NCBI GenBank assembly: GCA_015265235.1
Contig: JABZYJ010000083.1
Span: forward strand, 1 to 8,319
Direction: 5' to 3'
Length of the DNA: 8,319 nt
From: Selenomonas sp.
Lineage (GTDB): Bacteria; Bacillota; Negativicutes; Selenomonadales; Selenomonadaceae
Shown: positions 1 to 6,111 of the stretch, piece by piece
Layout of the letters: every line of letters starts with the position of its first letter
Numbering within the stretch: position 1 is the stretch's first letter
Position numbers and translations under genes: made by a program
The notes under the pieces: model-generated
Seen by the model: only the letters and a program-made list of their open reading frames with translations
Databases searched by the model: none
What the model was told of the DNA's origin: nothing

Positions 1-1629
1 CTCCTGCGCCGCTTCGGTGCGGAACGCGTCACCGTCGATACGGTCGGTGACGAGGAGGTCATCGCGGTCAAGGCGTTCTACGAGGCGTTCCTGAAACAGA
101 ACATCGGGATGCCGGCAGACGAGATGCGCGCCGTCAACGCGGCGGGCTTTGACGTACTCGCGCGCCCGTCGAACTACCACGCCTGCACGCCGGACGATGT
201 GCGCGCCGTCTTTGACCGCATGGAGGGCATCCGCGTCTCTGCCATTGTCTTCTCGGGACAGGAGACGCTCGGCGCACCAAAGGCACTGCAGACGACCATC
301 GACGAGATGAGGGAGCGCCGCCTGACGCTCGGCCTGATCGAGGGCATCACGCAGCTGCAGTTCTACCGTCAGCAGGGCATGGACGAGATCGCAAAGGGGC
401 TCGGCGAGGAGCACGTCGCGCGTCTCTACGCCATCCCGCCGGATGAGCAGAAAAAACTCAAGATCGCCGAGGCGGTCGAGCGCTGGGTGACGACGGATGA
501 GGAGCGCAACATCCGCATCAATCTCCTGCGCATCTATGACACGCCTGCGCCCAATATGTCTCTCCTTGAGACGAATATGAAGTACTTCACCGATACGCGC
601 AAGGCACTTGAGGCACACGGCTTTGCCATTGGCCATGCGGGGACGTTTGCGGACTACGCGCCGTCCCGCCTCCTGCGCGCACTCGTCATCATGGGTGTCG
701 CCGCGGCTGGTGTGCTCTATCTCTCGCTCGTCATTCCGGCGCTGAACCGCCGCCGTCGCGCGGTGCTCCTCGCCTTCGTCGTGCTCGCGCTCATCGGCAT
801 GATGCCCGTCCTGCTCGGCGCGGGAAGCAAGATCCGTGTGCTCGCGGCACTCGCGAGCGCAAACCTCTTTCCGGCACTCGCCATCACGGGGCTGCTCGAC
901 CTCCTCGGCGGACGGCGTTTCGCGAAGGATACGCCCACATGGCGCATCATCGTTGCGGGCTGGGTGCTCCTCGGCATCACGAGTGCGCTCTCCCTCGTTG
1001 GCGCGGGCTATCTCTCGGGCTCGCTCGTCGATACGCGCTATCTCCTCGAGTTCGACATCTTCCGCGGGATCAAGCTGACCTTTGTCCTGCCGATGGTGCT
1101 CGTGGCGATTGCGTTCATGCAGCGCTTTGATATCTTCGATGGGCAGTTCGACGCGTCGGCGGGCGTCCTCGGACAGGTGCGCGAGATCCTCGCGACCCCC
1201 GTGCGCGTCGGCTCGCTTCTCGGCGGGCTCGTCCTCATCGGTGCGCTCATCGTGCTCGTCCTGCGCAGTGGCCACACATCGGGGATGCCCGTGCCCGGGA
1301 TCGAGCTGAAGATGCGCGCCGCGCTCGAGCAGCTCTTCTACGCACGCCCGCGCACGAAGGAGTTCATGATCGGACACCCCGCCTTCCTGCTCGCGCTCTG
1401 CGCGGCGGTACGGCGGTGGCGGACGTGGATCATCTTTGCCCTCGTCCTCGTCGCAACCATCGGACAGGGCTCCATGGTCGAGACGTTCGCGCACATGCGC
1501 ACGCCGATCGAGATGTCGCTCGTGCGCGGCATCGGCGGCATCTTCCTCGGCGGCGCGATCGGCGCTGTGCTCGTGGCACTTGTTGCGGCGTGGAATCATC
1601 TCTTGGAGCGCGTGCGGAAAGCGGTCTGA
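1..1629 (+). CDS. DUF5693 family multi-membrane protein, 5' partial
   Basis: The reading frame is open from base 1, so the gene starts upstream of the window; 542 residues are visible. The N-terminal part (about residues 1-220) is soluble-looking and includes a LARPSNY stretch (about residues 53-59) typical of DUF5693. It is followed by about eight hydrophobic segments (roughly residues 226-246, 254-272, 280-300, 316-338, 358-374, 402-422, 460-486 and 506-531). The motif RPRTKEFMIGHP, just before the seventh segment, is another DUF5693 hallmark as I remember the family. No enzymatic function is established for the family; an envelope or polysaccharide role is sometimes suggested because relatives often sit next to csaB-type genes, but no such neighbour is visible here. 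It is the last gene before a convergent junction. I am fairly sure of the family and have no view on biochemical function. Confidence 0.82.
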   Translation, partial: LLRRFGAERVTVDTVGDEEVIAVKAFYEAFLKQNIGMPADEMRAVNAAGFDVLARPSNYHACTPDDVRAVFDRMEGIRVSAIVFSGQETLGAPKALQTTIDEMRERRLTLGLIEGITQLQFYRQQGMDEIAKGLGEEHVARLYAIPPDEQKKLKIAEAVERWVTTDEERNIRINLLRIYDTPAPNMSLLETNMKYFTDTRKALEAHGFAIGHAGTFADYAPSRLLRALVIMGVAAAGVLYLSLVIPALNRRRRAVLLAFVVLALIGMMPVLLGAGSKIRVLAALASANLFPALAITGLLDLLGGRRFAKDTPTWRIIVAGWVLLGITSALSLVGAGYLSGSLVDTRYLLEFDIFRGIKLTFVLPMVLVAIAFMQRFDIFDGQFDASAGVLGQVREILATPVRVGSLLGGLVLIGALIVLVLRSGHTSGMPVPGIELKMRAALEQLFYARPRTKEFMIGHPAFLLALCAAVRRWRTWIIFALVLVATIGQGSMVETFAHMRTPIEMSLVRGIGGIFLGGAIGAVLVALVAAWNHLLERVRKAV

Positions 1630-1644
1630 TATCCGTATTCTTTG

Positions 1645-1657
1645 AGAACGTCGTTCT
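1645..1657. repeat. Perfect 13-nt palindrome abutting the intron-like element
   Basis: AGAACG-T-CGTTCT is a perfect inverted repeat with a single central base. It lies 15 nt after the DUF5693 stop codon and ends exactly where GTGTG, the consensus 5' end of a group II intron, begins. It has no T-run and too small a loop to be an intrinsic terminator by itself. It may be part of the original insertion target (5' exon) of the element. Confidence 0.6.
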
Positions 1658-1910
1658 GTGTGAAAACTGACGATGCTTTGTCAAGGTGTTGCCGTGAATG
1701 AGGAAGGGCGAAGCCCAAAAGCGAACCCTAGTGGAGCAAGTGAGTAAAGTTACTGACCTGTCCAAGAAGCAAGCCCATAGGGCGTAGCTGATTGGGGAAC
1801 AGGTCGTATGGGAAAACGTCCCAAGAACACGAGCGACAGCGATGTGTGATTGGCTGACGTTGACCGCTCCCCGTGATAACGGGGAAGGCTTAGGATAGGG
1901 GATATGCAAC
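1658..1910 (+). mobile_element. Probable group II intron 5' fragment (domain I region), truncated
   Basis: The stretch begins with GTGTG, matching the group II intron 5' consensus GUGYG, and is visibly less GC-rich than the flanking genes. At 1786-1802 it carries AGCTGATTGGGGAACAG, very close to the AGCTGATACGGGAACAG block that I recall in domain I of the Lactococcus Ll.LtrB intron. As in that intron, the end of the block pairs back upstream: GACCTGT (1755-1761) with ACAGGTC (1799-1805), a 7-bp helix. Further helices are TGGGA/TCCCA (1809-1813 with 1819-1823), GCCC/GGGC around 1773-1783 and TCCCCGT/ACGGGGA (1868-1874 with 1879-1885). AGAAC at 1824-1828 can pair with the five bases just before the 5' boundary, as an EBS1-IBS1 contact would. 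There is no recognisable domain V and no reverse-transcriptase ORF, so this looks like a dead 5' remnant. The 3' limit is approximate. Alternative: another structured mobile-element RNA. Confidence 0.6.
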
Positions 1911-1930
1911 AGCCCTTTATCCGTGCTTCT

Positions 1931-4093
1931 CTAGAGTTTTGCGACGGGGTCGAGTGCCTTGACCTCGCCCGTGGCCGTCATTTCGACGCTTGTGCCTTCG
2001 GGCAGTCCCGTGAAGATCACGAGGCAGGCATCCGATGTCGCATTTGTGCGGATGTAGTCGATATCAAACTTCATCAGGCGGTCGCCCTTTTTGACCTGCT
2101 GTCCCGCCTCGACAAAGACCTCGAAGCCCTTGCCGCCAAGCGCGACGGTGTCGACGCCGATATGGAGCAGGTACTCTGTACCGTCCGCACTCTTCATGCC
2201 GATGGCATGTTTTGTGTCGAAGACGAAGACGACCTCACCATCGGCGGGTGCGAGTACCTCACCAACCGTCGGATAGACGAAGAAGCCGTCGCCCATCATC
2301 TTGCTCGCGAACGCATCGTCCGGTGCCTCCGTGATCGGGTGTACTGTTCCCGTGACAGGGCTGCAGAGCGTATGCTTTTCCCCTGTGGAGGGAGTTGCAG
2401 CCTCTTGTACCGCCGCCTCGGCGGGCTTTTCCTCAGCAACTGCGGCGGGGGCGTCCTCCGGCTCGACCTCGGGCGCTGTCTCAAGATAGGTCTCGAGATT
2501 TGACTTGATGACGGCGACCTGCGGTCCATAGATGACCTGTACGCCCGTGCCCTTGACGATGACGCCGACGGCACCCGTCGCCTTGAGGAGTTTTTCATCC
2601 ACGAGGGACGCATCCGCGACAGAGCAGCGCAGACGCGTTGCACAGCAGTCGACCGAGGTGATGTTGCGCTTGCTGCCGAGCCCCTTGGCGATTGCCGCGC
2701 TCTTGGCATCAAAACCTGCATCGCCATTAGCAGCACCGCCCGCTCCCTCGCGTGCCTTGTAGTCCGCCTTGGTGTAGAGTTTTGTCTCCTCGTCGTCGTC
2801 CTCACGCCCCGGCGTCTTGAAGCCGAAGTGCAGGATCATCCAGCGGAAGATGAAGTAGTAGAGGAAGAAGTAGACAATGCCGACAGGGATGACGTACATC
2901 CAGCTTGTCTTTGCCTCGCCCTGAAGTATACCGAAGATGAAGAAGTCGAGGAGTCCGCCCGAGAAGGTGAGACCCACGGCGATGTTCAGCATGTGCGCGA
3001 TCATATATGCCGCGCCCGCGAGTACGACCTGCACGGCGAAGAGGGCAGGAGCAACGAAGAGGAACGAGAACTCGATCGGCTCCGTGATGCCCGTGAGCAT
3101 ACAGGTGAGTGCTGCCGAGAGGAGCAGTCCGCCCGCGACCTTTTTCTTTTCGGGGCGTGCGCAGTGGTACATCGCGAGAGCCGCACCCGGCAGGCCGAAG
3201 ATCATGAAGATGAACTCACCGGAGAAGTAGCGCGTGGCATCTGCACTGAAATGTGCGACATCCGGCGAGGCGAGCTGCGCGAAGAAGATGTTCTGACCGC
3301 CCTGGATGAGCTGTCCGTCGATCATCATGGAGCCGCCGACGCCCGTCTGCCAGAATGGCAGGTAGAAGACGTGATGCAGCCCGAAGGGGATGAGCGCGCG
3401 CTTGATGATACCGAAGATCAGCGTGCCGATATAGCCCGTGCCCGTGACAAGGCCGCCGAGGGCGAAGATGCCCTGCTGTGCAAGCGGCCAGACAAAGTAC
3501 ATGGCAATCCCGACGAAGAGGAAGACGATGGTCGAGATGATGGGAATGAAGCGCGAACCGCCGAAGAAGGAGAGTGCATTCGGCAGGATAATCTTATGGT
3601 ATCGGTTGTGCAGGAGTGCCACGCCGATACCGACGATGATGCCGCCGAAGACGCCCATCTGGAAGGACATGATGCCGCAGGAGGGCGCGATCGTGCCTTC
3701 GAGGACGCTCGGTGCGATCGTGCCGTCGGCGAGGATCTGTCCGCCGATTTTCAGCATGGCGTTGCAGGATGTGTGCATGACGAAGAAGGCGATCATGGCG
3801 GAGAGCGCCGCGACCTCTTTCTCCGCCTTTGCCATGCCGATGGCGACACCGACGGCGAAGATGATCGGCAGATTACCGAAGATCGTACTGCCTGCGCTCG
3901 ACATGATCGAGAGCAGTGCGTGCAGCGGTGTTCCTGTGCCGAGCACTCCGCCGAGACCGTATGTCGCGATGGTCGTCGGGTTCGTGAACGACGCGCCGAT
4001 GCCGAGCAGGATGCCCGCGATCGGAAGGATCGCGACTGGCAGCATAAAGCTGCGCCCGACACGTTGGAGCACACTAAAGATTTCATCTTTCAT
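1931..4093 (-). CDS. ptsG: PTS glucose transporter subunit IICBA
   Basis: This inner-membrane permease takes up glucose and phosphorylates it to glucose 6-phosphate with phosphate from PEP via HPr. All three domains are present in 720 residues. EIIC spans about 1-430, with QRVGRSFMLPVAILPIAGIL near the N-terminus and the substrate-site signature GITEPIEF at 335-342. EIIB (about 465-530) has the phosphocysteine motif CATRLR with Cys484. An Ala/Glu/Pro-rich linker (about 531-572) leads to EIIA (about 573-720), whose active His644 lies in LLHIGVDTV, with His629 as the second conserved His. The EIIC sequence resembles PtsG of Bacillus more than NagE. The start at 4093 is chosen because AGAAAGGGGA lies just upstream; an in-frame start 21 codons earlier adds a non-homologous Arg-rich tail. 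The gene is monocistronic, divergent from ilvB, with its own promoter. No obvious intrinsic terminator follows its stop codon. Confidence 0.95.
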   Translation of the reverse strand: MKDEIFSVLQRVGRSFMLPVAILPIAGILLGIGASFTNPTTIATYGLGGVLGTGTPLHALLSIMSSAGSTIFGNLPIIFAVGVAIGMAKAEKEVAALSAMIAFFVMHTSCNAMLKIGGQILADGTIAPSVLEGTIAPSCGIMSFQMGVFGGIIVGIGVALLHNRYHKIILPNALSFFGGSRFIPIISTIVFLFVGIAMYFVWPLAQQGIFALGGLVTGTGYIGTLIFGIIKRALIPFGLHHVFYLPFWQTGVGGSMMIDGQLIQGGQNIFFAQLASPDVAHFSADATRYFSGEFIFMIFGLPGAALAMYHCARPEKKKVAGGLLLSAALTCMLTGITEPIEFSFLFVAPALFAVQVVLAGAAYMIAHMLNIAVGLTFSGGLLDFFIFGILQGEAKTSWMYVIPVGIVYFFLYYFIFRWMILHFGFKTPGREDDDEETKLYTKADYKAREGAGGAANGDAGFDAKSAAIAKGLGSKRNITSVDCCATRLRCSVADASLVDEKLLKATGAVGVIVKGTGVQVIYGPQVAVIKSNLETYLETAPEVEPEDAPAAVAEEKPAEAAVQEAATPSTGEKHTLCSPVTGTVHPITEAPDDAFASKMMGDGFFVYPTVGEVLAPADGEVVFVFDTKHAIGMKSADGTEYLLHIGVDTVALGGKGFEVFVEAGQQVKKGDRLMKFDIDYIRTNATSDACLVIFTGLPEGTSVEMTATGEVKALDPVAKL

Positions 4094-4099
4094 AGTATT

Positions 4100-4107
4100 T
4101 CCCCTTT
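4100..4107 (-). promoter_or_regulatory. ptsG ribosome binding site
   Basis: On the minus strand AAAGGGGA precedes ATG by six bases (AATACT). It sets the start at 4093. The same octamer is found in the loop of the hairpin 25 nt further upstream. Confidence 0.8.
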
Positions 4108-4124
4108 CTCTCCGCCTCCACCCC

Positions 4125-4148
4125 GTGCGTCCTCCCCTTTGGACGCAC
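4125..4148 (-). promoter_or_regulatory. Hairpin in ptsG 5' leader with Shine-Dalgarno-like loop
   Basis: A perfect 8-bp inverted repeat, GTGCGTCC ... GGACGCAC, encloses an 8-nt loop that reads AAAGGGGA on the ptsG transcript. It lies in the predicted untranslated leader about 31 nt before the start codon. No U-tract follows, so it is not an intrinsic terminator; it does not obviously resemble the two-bulge RAT element used by GlcT/LicT antiterminators. Possible roles are a ribosome standby or decoy site, an mRNA-stability stem, or a protein target. The stem is certain; the role is inference. Confidence 0.6.
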
Positions 4149-4178
4149 AATGTCAATCTAGTAGATGCACTGACACGA

Positions 4179-4192
4179 TGAAAACGGTATTG
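4179..4192. promoter_or_regulatory. cre-like box in ptsG leader
   Basis: TGAAAACGGTATTG matches the Gram-positive cre consensus TGWAANCGNWNWCA at all but the last two constrained bases. It would lie about 12-25 nt downstream of the predicted ptsG transcription start, where a bound CcpA-type regulator would block elongation. The right half is not symmetrical with the left, so this is a candidate only. Confidence 0.35.
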
Positions 4193-4210
4193 ATGAAATG
4201 ATACATGAAA

Positions 4211-4239
4211 ATTATACTGTAAACGCAGAGGAAGTGCAA
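4211..4239 (-). promoter_or_regulatory. ptsG promoter (sigma-70/SigA type)
   Basis: On the minus strand TTGCAC (4239-4234) and a perfect TATAAT (4216-4211) are separated by exactly 17 bases. Transcription should start near 4204, giving a leader of about 110 nt that contains the hairpin and a cre-like box. A second cre-like box fills the spacer. Confidence 0.75.
4218..4231. promoter_or_regulatory. cre-like box inside ptsG promoter spacer
   Basis: TGTAAACGCAGAGG fits between the -35 and -10 hexamers of the ptsG promoter. It matches cre at all constrained bases except the last two. It shares the 10-mer AAACGCAGAG with the box at 4323-4336. Occupancy here would directly prevent polymerase binding. 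Confidence 0.35.
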
Positions 4240-4281
4240 AAGAAAATTAGATTTGTTTGTCATAGGGATGTCAGAAATATT

Positions 4282-4309
4282 TTGTCCTGCGTTGAAGTTA
4301 TGCTATACT
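4282..4309 (+). promoter_or_regulatory. ilvB distal promoter P1
   Basis: TTGTCC (4282-4287), a 16-base spacer and TATACT (4304-4309) preceded by TGC, an extended -10. Transcription would start near 4316, leaving a leader of about 130 nt before ilvB. I see no T-box signature or terminator hairpin in that leader. Confidence 0.55.
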
Positions 4310-4322
4310 TGTAACAGATCAG

Positions 4323-4336
4323 TGAAAACGCAGAGA
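4323..4336. promoter_or_regulatory. cre-like box between ilvB P1 and P2
   Basis: TGAAAACGCAGAGA matches the cre consensus at every constrained base but one. It lies about +8 to +21 relative to P1 and about 78-91 nt upstream of the predicted P2 start. In Bacillus subtilis, CcpA is known to activate the ilv-leu operon from an upstream cre. By analogy this box could repress P1 and stimulate P2; that is inference. Confidence 0.4.
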
Positions 4337-4377
4337 TGTCGCTCGAAAAAATTCGTGAGATTGGACAGATGCACCAC

Positions 4378-4407
4378 TTGCTCTGAGAATGCGGCGTATG
4401 CTATAAT
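4378..4407 (+). promoter_or_regulatory. ilvB proximal promoter P2
   Basis: TTGCTC (4378-4383), an 18-base spacer and a perfect TATAAT (4402-4407) with an extended TGC immediately before it. The start would be near 4414, about 33 nt before the ilvB ATG. The octamer ATGCTATA around the -10 is repeated from P1 98 bp upstream. Confidence 0.6.
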
Positions 4408-4428
4408 ATGTGTGACTAATCTGTCAAC

Positions 4429-4435
4429 AAAGGGG
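4429..4435 (+). promoter_or_regulatory. ilvB ribosome binding site (decides start)
   Basis: AAAGGGG ends on the first base of an in-frame GTG at 4435, so it cannot serve that codon. It lies 11 nt before the in-frame ATG at 4447, and 6 nt before an out-of-frame ATG at 4442 that encodes Met-Lys-stop with its TGA overlapping the 4447 ATG. Confidence 0.6.
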
Positions 4436-4446
4436 TGTCGGATGAA

Positions 4447-6111
4447 ATGAGAGGCGCGGAGGCGGTTCTTGCGTGTCTGCGAGAGCAGGACGTGGATACG
4501 GTGTTTGGATACCCCGGCGGCATGATTCTGCCGCTCTACGATGCACTCTATGGGCAGACGGAGATCCGTCAGATCCTCGTGACGCATGAGCAGAATGCGG
4601 CGCACGCCGCCGACGGCTATGCGCGTGCGACGGGGCGCGTCGGCGTCTGTATCGCGACCTCGGGCCCCGGCGCGACAAATCTCGTGACGGGCATCGCGAC
4701 GGCGTACATGGACTCGATCCCGATGGTGGCCATCACGGGACAAGTCGATCTATCGATGCTCGGCCGCGACGCGTTTCAGGAGACGGATATCCTCGATGTG
4801 ACGATGCCCGTGACAAAGCATAACTACAAGGTCAAGAACGCCGCTGATCTCGTACCGACGATCCGCGAGGCGTTTGATCTTGCACGCAGTGGGCGCCCGG
4901 GCCCCGTGCTCATCGATGTGCCGCGTAACCTCTTTTTCGAGGAGGTCGCCTATACGGAGCAGAAGCGGGCGGAGCATCAGCCCGGAAAACCCGATGCAGA
5001 TTTCATCATCTGCGCGGCCGAGGCGGCGACAGAGATCGTGAATGCAGAGCGTCCGCTTGTCATTGTGGGCGGCGGTGTGATCTCAGCCGGGGCATCGGCG
5101 GAGACCGTCGCATTCATCGAGAAATACAGACTTCCTGCCGTTCACACCCTGATGGGGATGGGCGCCGTCCCCAGTACACATCCGCAGATGCTCGGATTTG
5201 CCGGGATGCATGGAGAGAAAGCGGCGAACTATGCCATCGGTGCCGCCGATCTCGTCATCGCACTCGGCAGCCGTTTTGCCGACCGGCAGACGGGTAATCT
5301 CAGCAAGTACACAGCGAACCGCAAGTTCATCCACATCGACATCGACCCCGCCGAGATCGACAAAAATGTCGGCAGCAGCATTGGGCTGGCGGGCGATATG
5401 CGCGTGATTCTGAACCTGCTCATGCGGCAGGAACCAAAGGATGATCTCGCTGCATGGTGGCAGCAGATCCATACGTGGCAGGAGAAGTTCGACTACGATT
5501 ATCATGTTGATCGCCTGACCGTGCCGTGGGCACTGAACCAGGTGGCGCAGATGACGACGGGCAAGCCATACGCCTATGCGACGGATGTGGGACAGCATCA
5601 GATGTGGGCAGCACTGCATCTGCGTGTGGAGGAGCCGCGGACGTGGCTGACCTCGGGCGGACTCGGAACGATGGGCTATGGCCTGCCGGCGGCGATGGGC
5701 GCTCAGATCGCATGGGGGGATCGGCGCCGTGTCATCCACATTGCGGGCGATGGCGGCATTAAGATGACGGGGAATGAGTACTATACGATTGCACGTCTGG
5801 GGCTGCCCGTGATCTCGATCATCGCGAACAACCGCAGCCTCGGGATGATTCGTCAGCTGCAGAAGGTGCTCTACAAGGAGCGTTATATTGCCTGTGAGCT
5901 GGACCATGAGATGGACTATGTAAAATACGCGGAGAGCTTCGGCATCAAGGCTGTACGTGTGTCGACGCAGGAGGAATTTGCGGCGGCACTCAGCAAGGCG
6001 TTGGAGGATCGTACGCACCCGCGTGTGATTGTGATGGATGTGTGGCGCAGTTTCGTGGAGCCAATGGCGAAAGGCGGTGCGCGCATTGACGAGTTCGTTG
6101 ATTTCAAATAG
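4447..6111 (+). CDS. ilvB: Acetolactate synthase, large (catalytic) subunit
   Basis: This ThDP-dependent enzyme condenses two pyruvates to acetolactate, or pyruvate with 2-oxobutyrate, as the first common step of branched-chain amino acid synthesis. The 554-residue protein is of normal length. The N-terminal ThDP domain has FGYPGGMILPLYDAL and the catalytic Glu48 in THEQNAAHAADGYARATG. The segment GRDAFQETDILDVTMPVTKH, then GRPGPVLIDVPRN, is typical of the biosynthetic AHAS type. The C-terminal ThDP domain has the metal-binding motif GDG at 434-436 and NN at 461-462. I take the ATG at 4447 rather than GTG 4435 because the Shine-Dalgarno overlaps the GTG. No ilvN regulatory subunit follows; instead the end overlaps a pilin gene, which is unusual. 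It is transcribed from two predicted promoters and may answer to carbon status through the cre-like box. Catabolic AlsS is less likely from the sequence. Confidence 0.93.
   Translation: MRGAEAVLACLREQDVDTVFGYPGGMILPLYDALYGQTEIRQILVTHEQNAAHAADGYARATGRVGVCIATSGPGATNLVTGIATAYMDSIPMVAITGQVDLSMLGRDAFQETDILDVTMPVTKHNYKVKNAADLVPTIREAFDLARSGRPGPVLIDVPRNLFFEEVAYTEQKRAEHQPGKPDADFIICAAEAATEIVNAERPLVIVGGGVISAGASAETVAFIEKYRLPAVHTLMGMGAVPSTHPQMLGFAGMHGEKAANYAIGAADLVIALGSRFADRQTGNLSKYTANRKFIHIDIDPAEIDKNVGSSIGLAGDMRVILNLLMRQEPKDDLAAWWQQIHTWQEKFDYDYHVDRLTVPWALNQVAQMTTGKPYAYATDVGQHQMWAALHLRVEEPRTWLTSGGLGTMGYGLPAAMGAQIAWGDRRRVIHIAGDGGIKMTGNEYYTIARLGLPVISIIANNRSLGMIRQLQKVLYKERYIACELDHEMDYVKYAESFGIKAVRVSTQEEFAAALSKALEDRTHPRVIVMDVWRSFVEPMAKGGARIDEFVDFK

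Noticed and set aside
1645..1657. Palindrome AGAACGTCGTTCT considered as a LexA (SOS) operator
   Set aside because: The Firmicute LexA box needs GAAC-N4-GTTC; here the spacing is three, and it lies after a stop codon rather than in a promoter.
1868..1885. Hairpin TCCCCGT-GATA-ACGGGGA considered as a bidirectional terminator
   Set aside because: There is no T-run on either side on either strand; it fits better as a helix within the structured element.
1430..1909. - strand open frame of 159 codons spanning the DUF5693 3' end and the gap
   Set aside because: It crosses the intron-like RNA and the antisense of a real gene; composition is low-complexity Arg/Ser, with no motif and no good start.
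1904..2503. + strand open frame of 199 codons starting right after the intron-like element, considered as an intron-encoded protein
   Set aside because: It is the reverse complement of the ptsG EIIB/EIIA coding region and has no reverse-transcriptase or maturase motifs.
2828..4201. Long + strand open frame (457 codons) antisense to ptsG
   Set aside because: Its composition is extremely rich in Asp, Glu and Arg, as expected from the shadow of a GC-rich membrane protein gene. It has no domain pattern, and ptsG on the other strand is unambiguous.
4336..4386. 16-codon open frame (MSLEKIREIGQMHHLL) in the ilvB P1 leader, considered as an attenuation leader peptide
   Set aside because: It has no Shine-Dalgarno sequence, only a modest Leu/Ile content without a run of control codons, and no terminator/antiterminator hairpins follow it.
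4316..4446. T-box riboswitch upstream of ilvB
   Set aside because: The leader is too short and lacks the conserved T-box bulge sequence and a terminator.
4253..4450. 65-codon + strand open frame before ilvB
   Set aside because: TTG start without a ribosome site, running through both predicted promoters; composition (many Cys, Ser, Lys) does not look like the neighbours.
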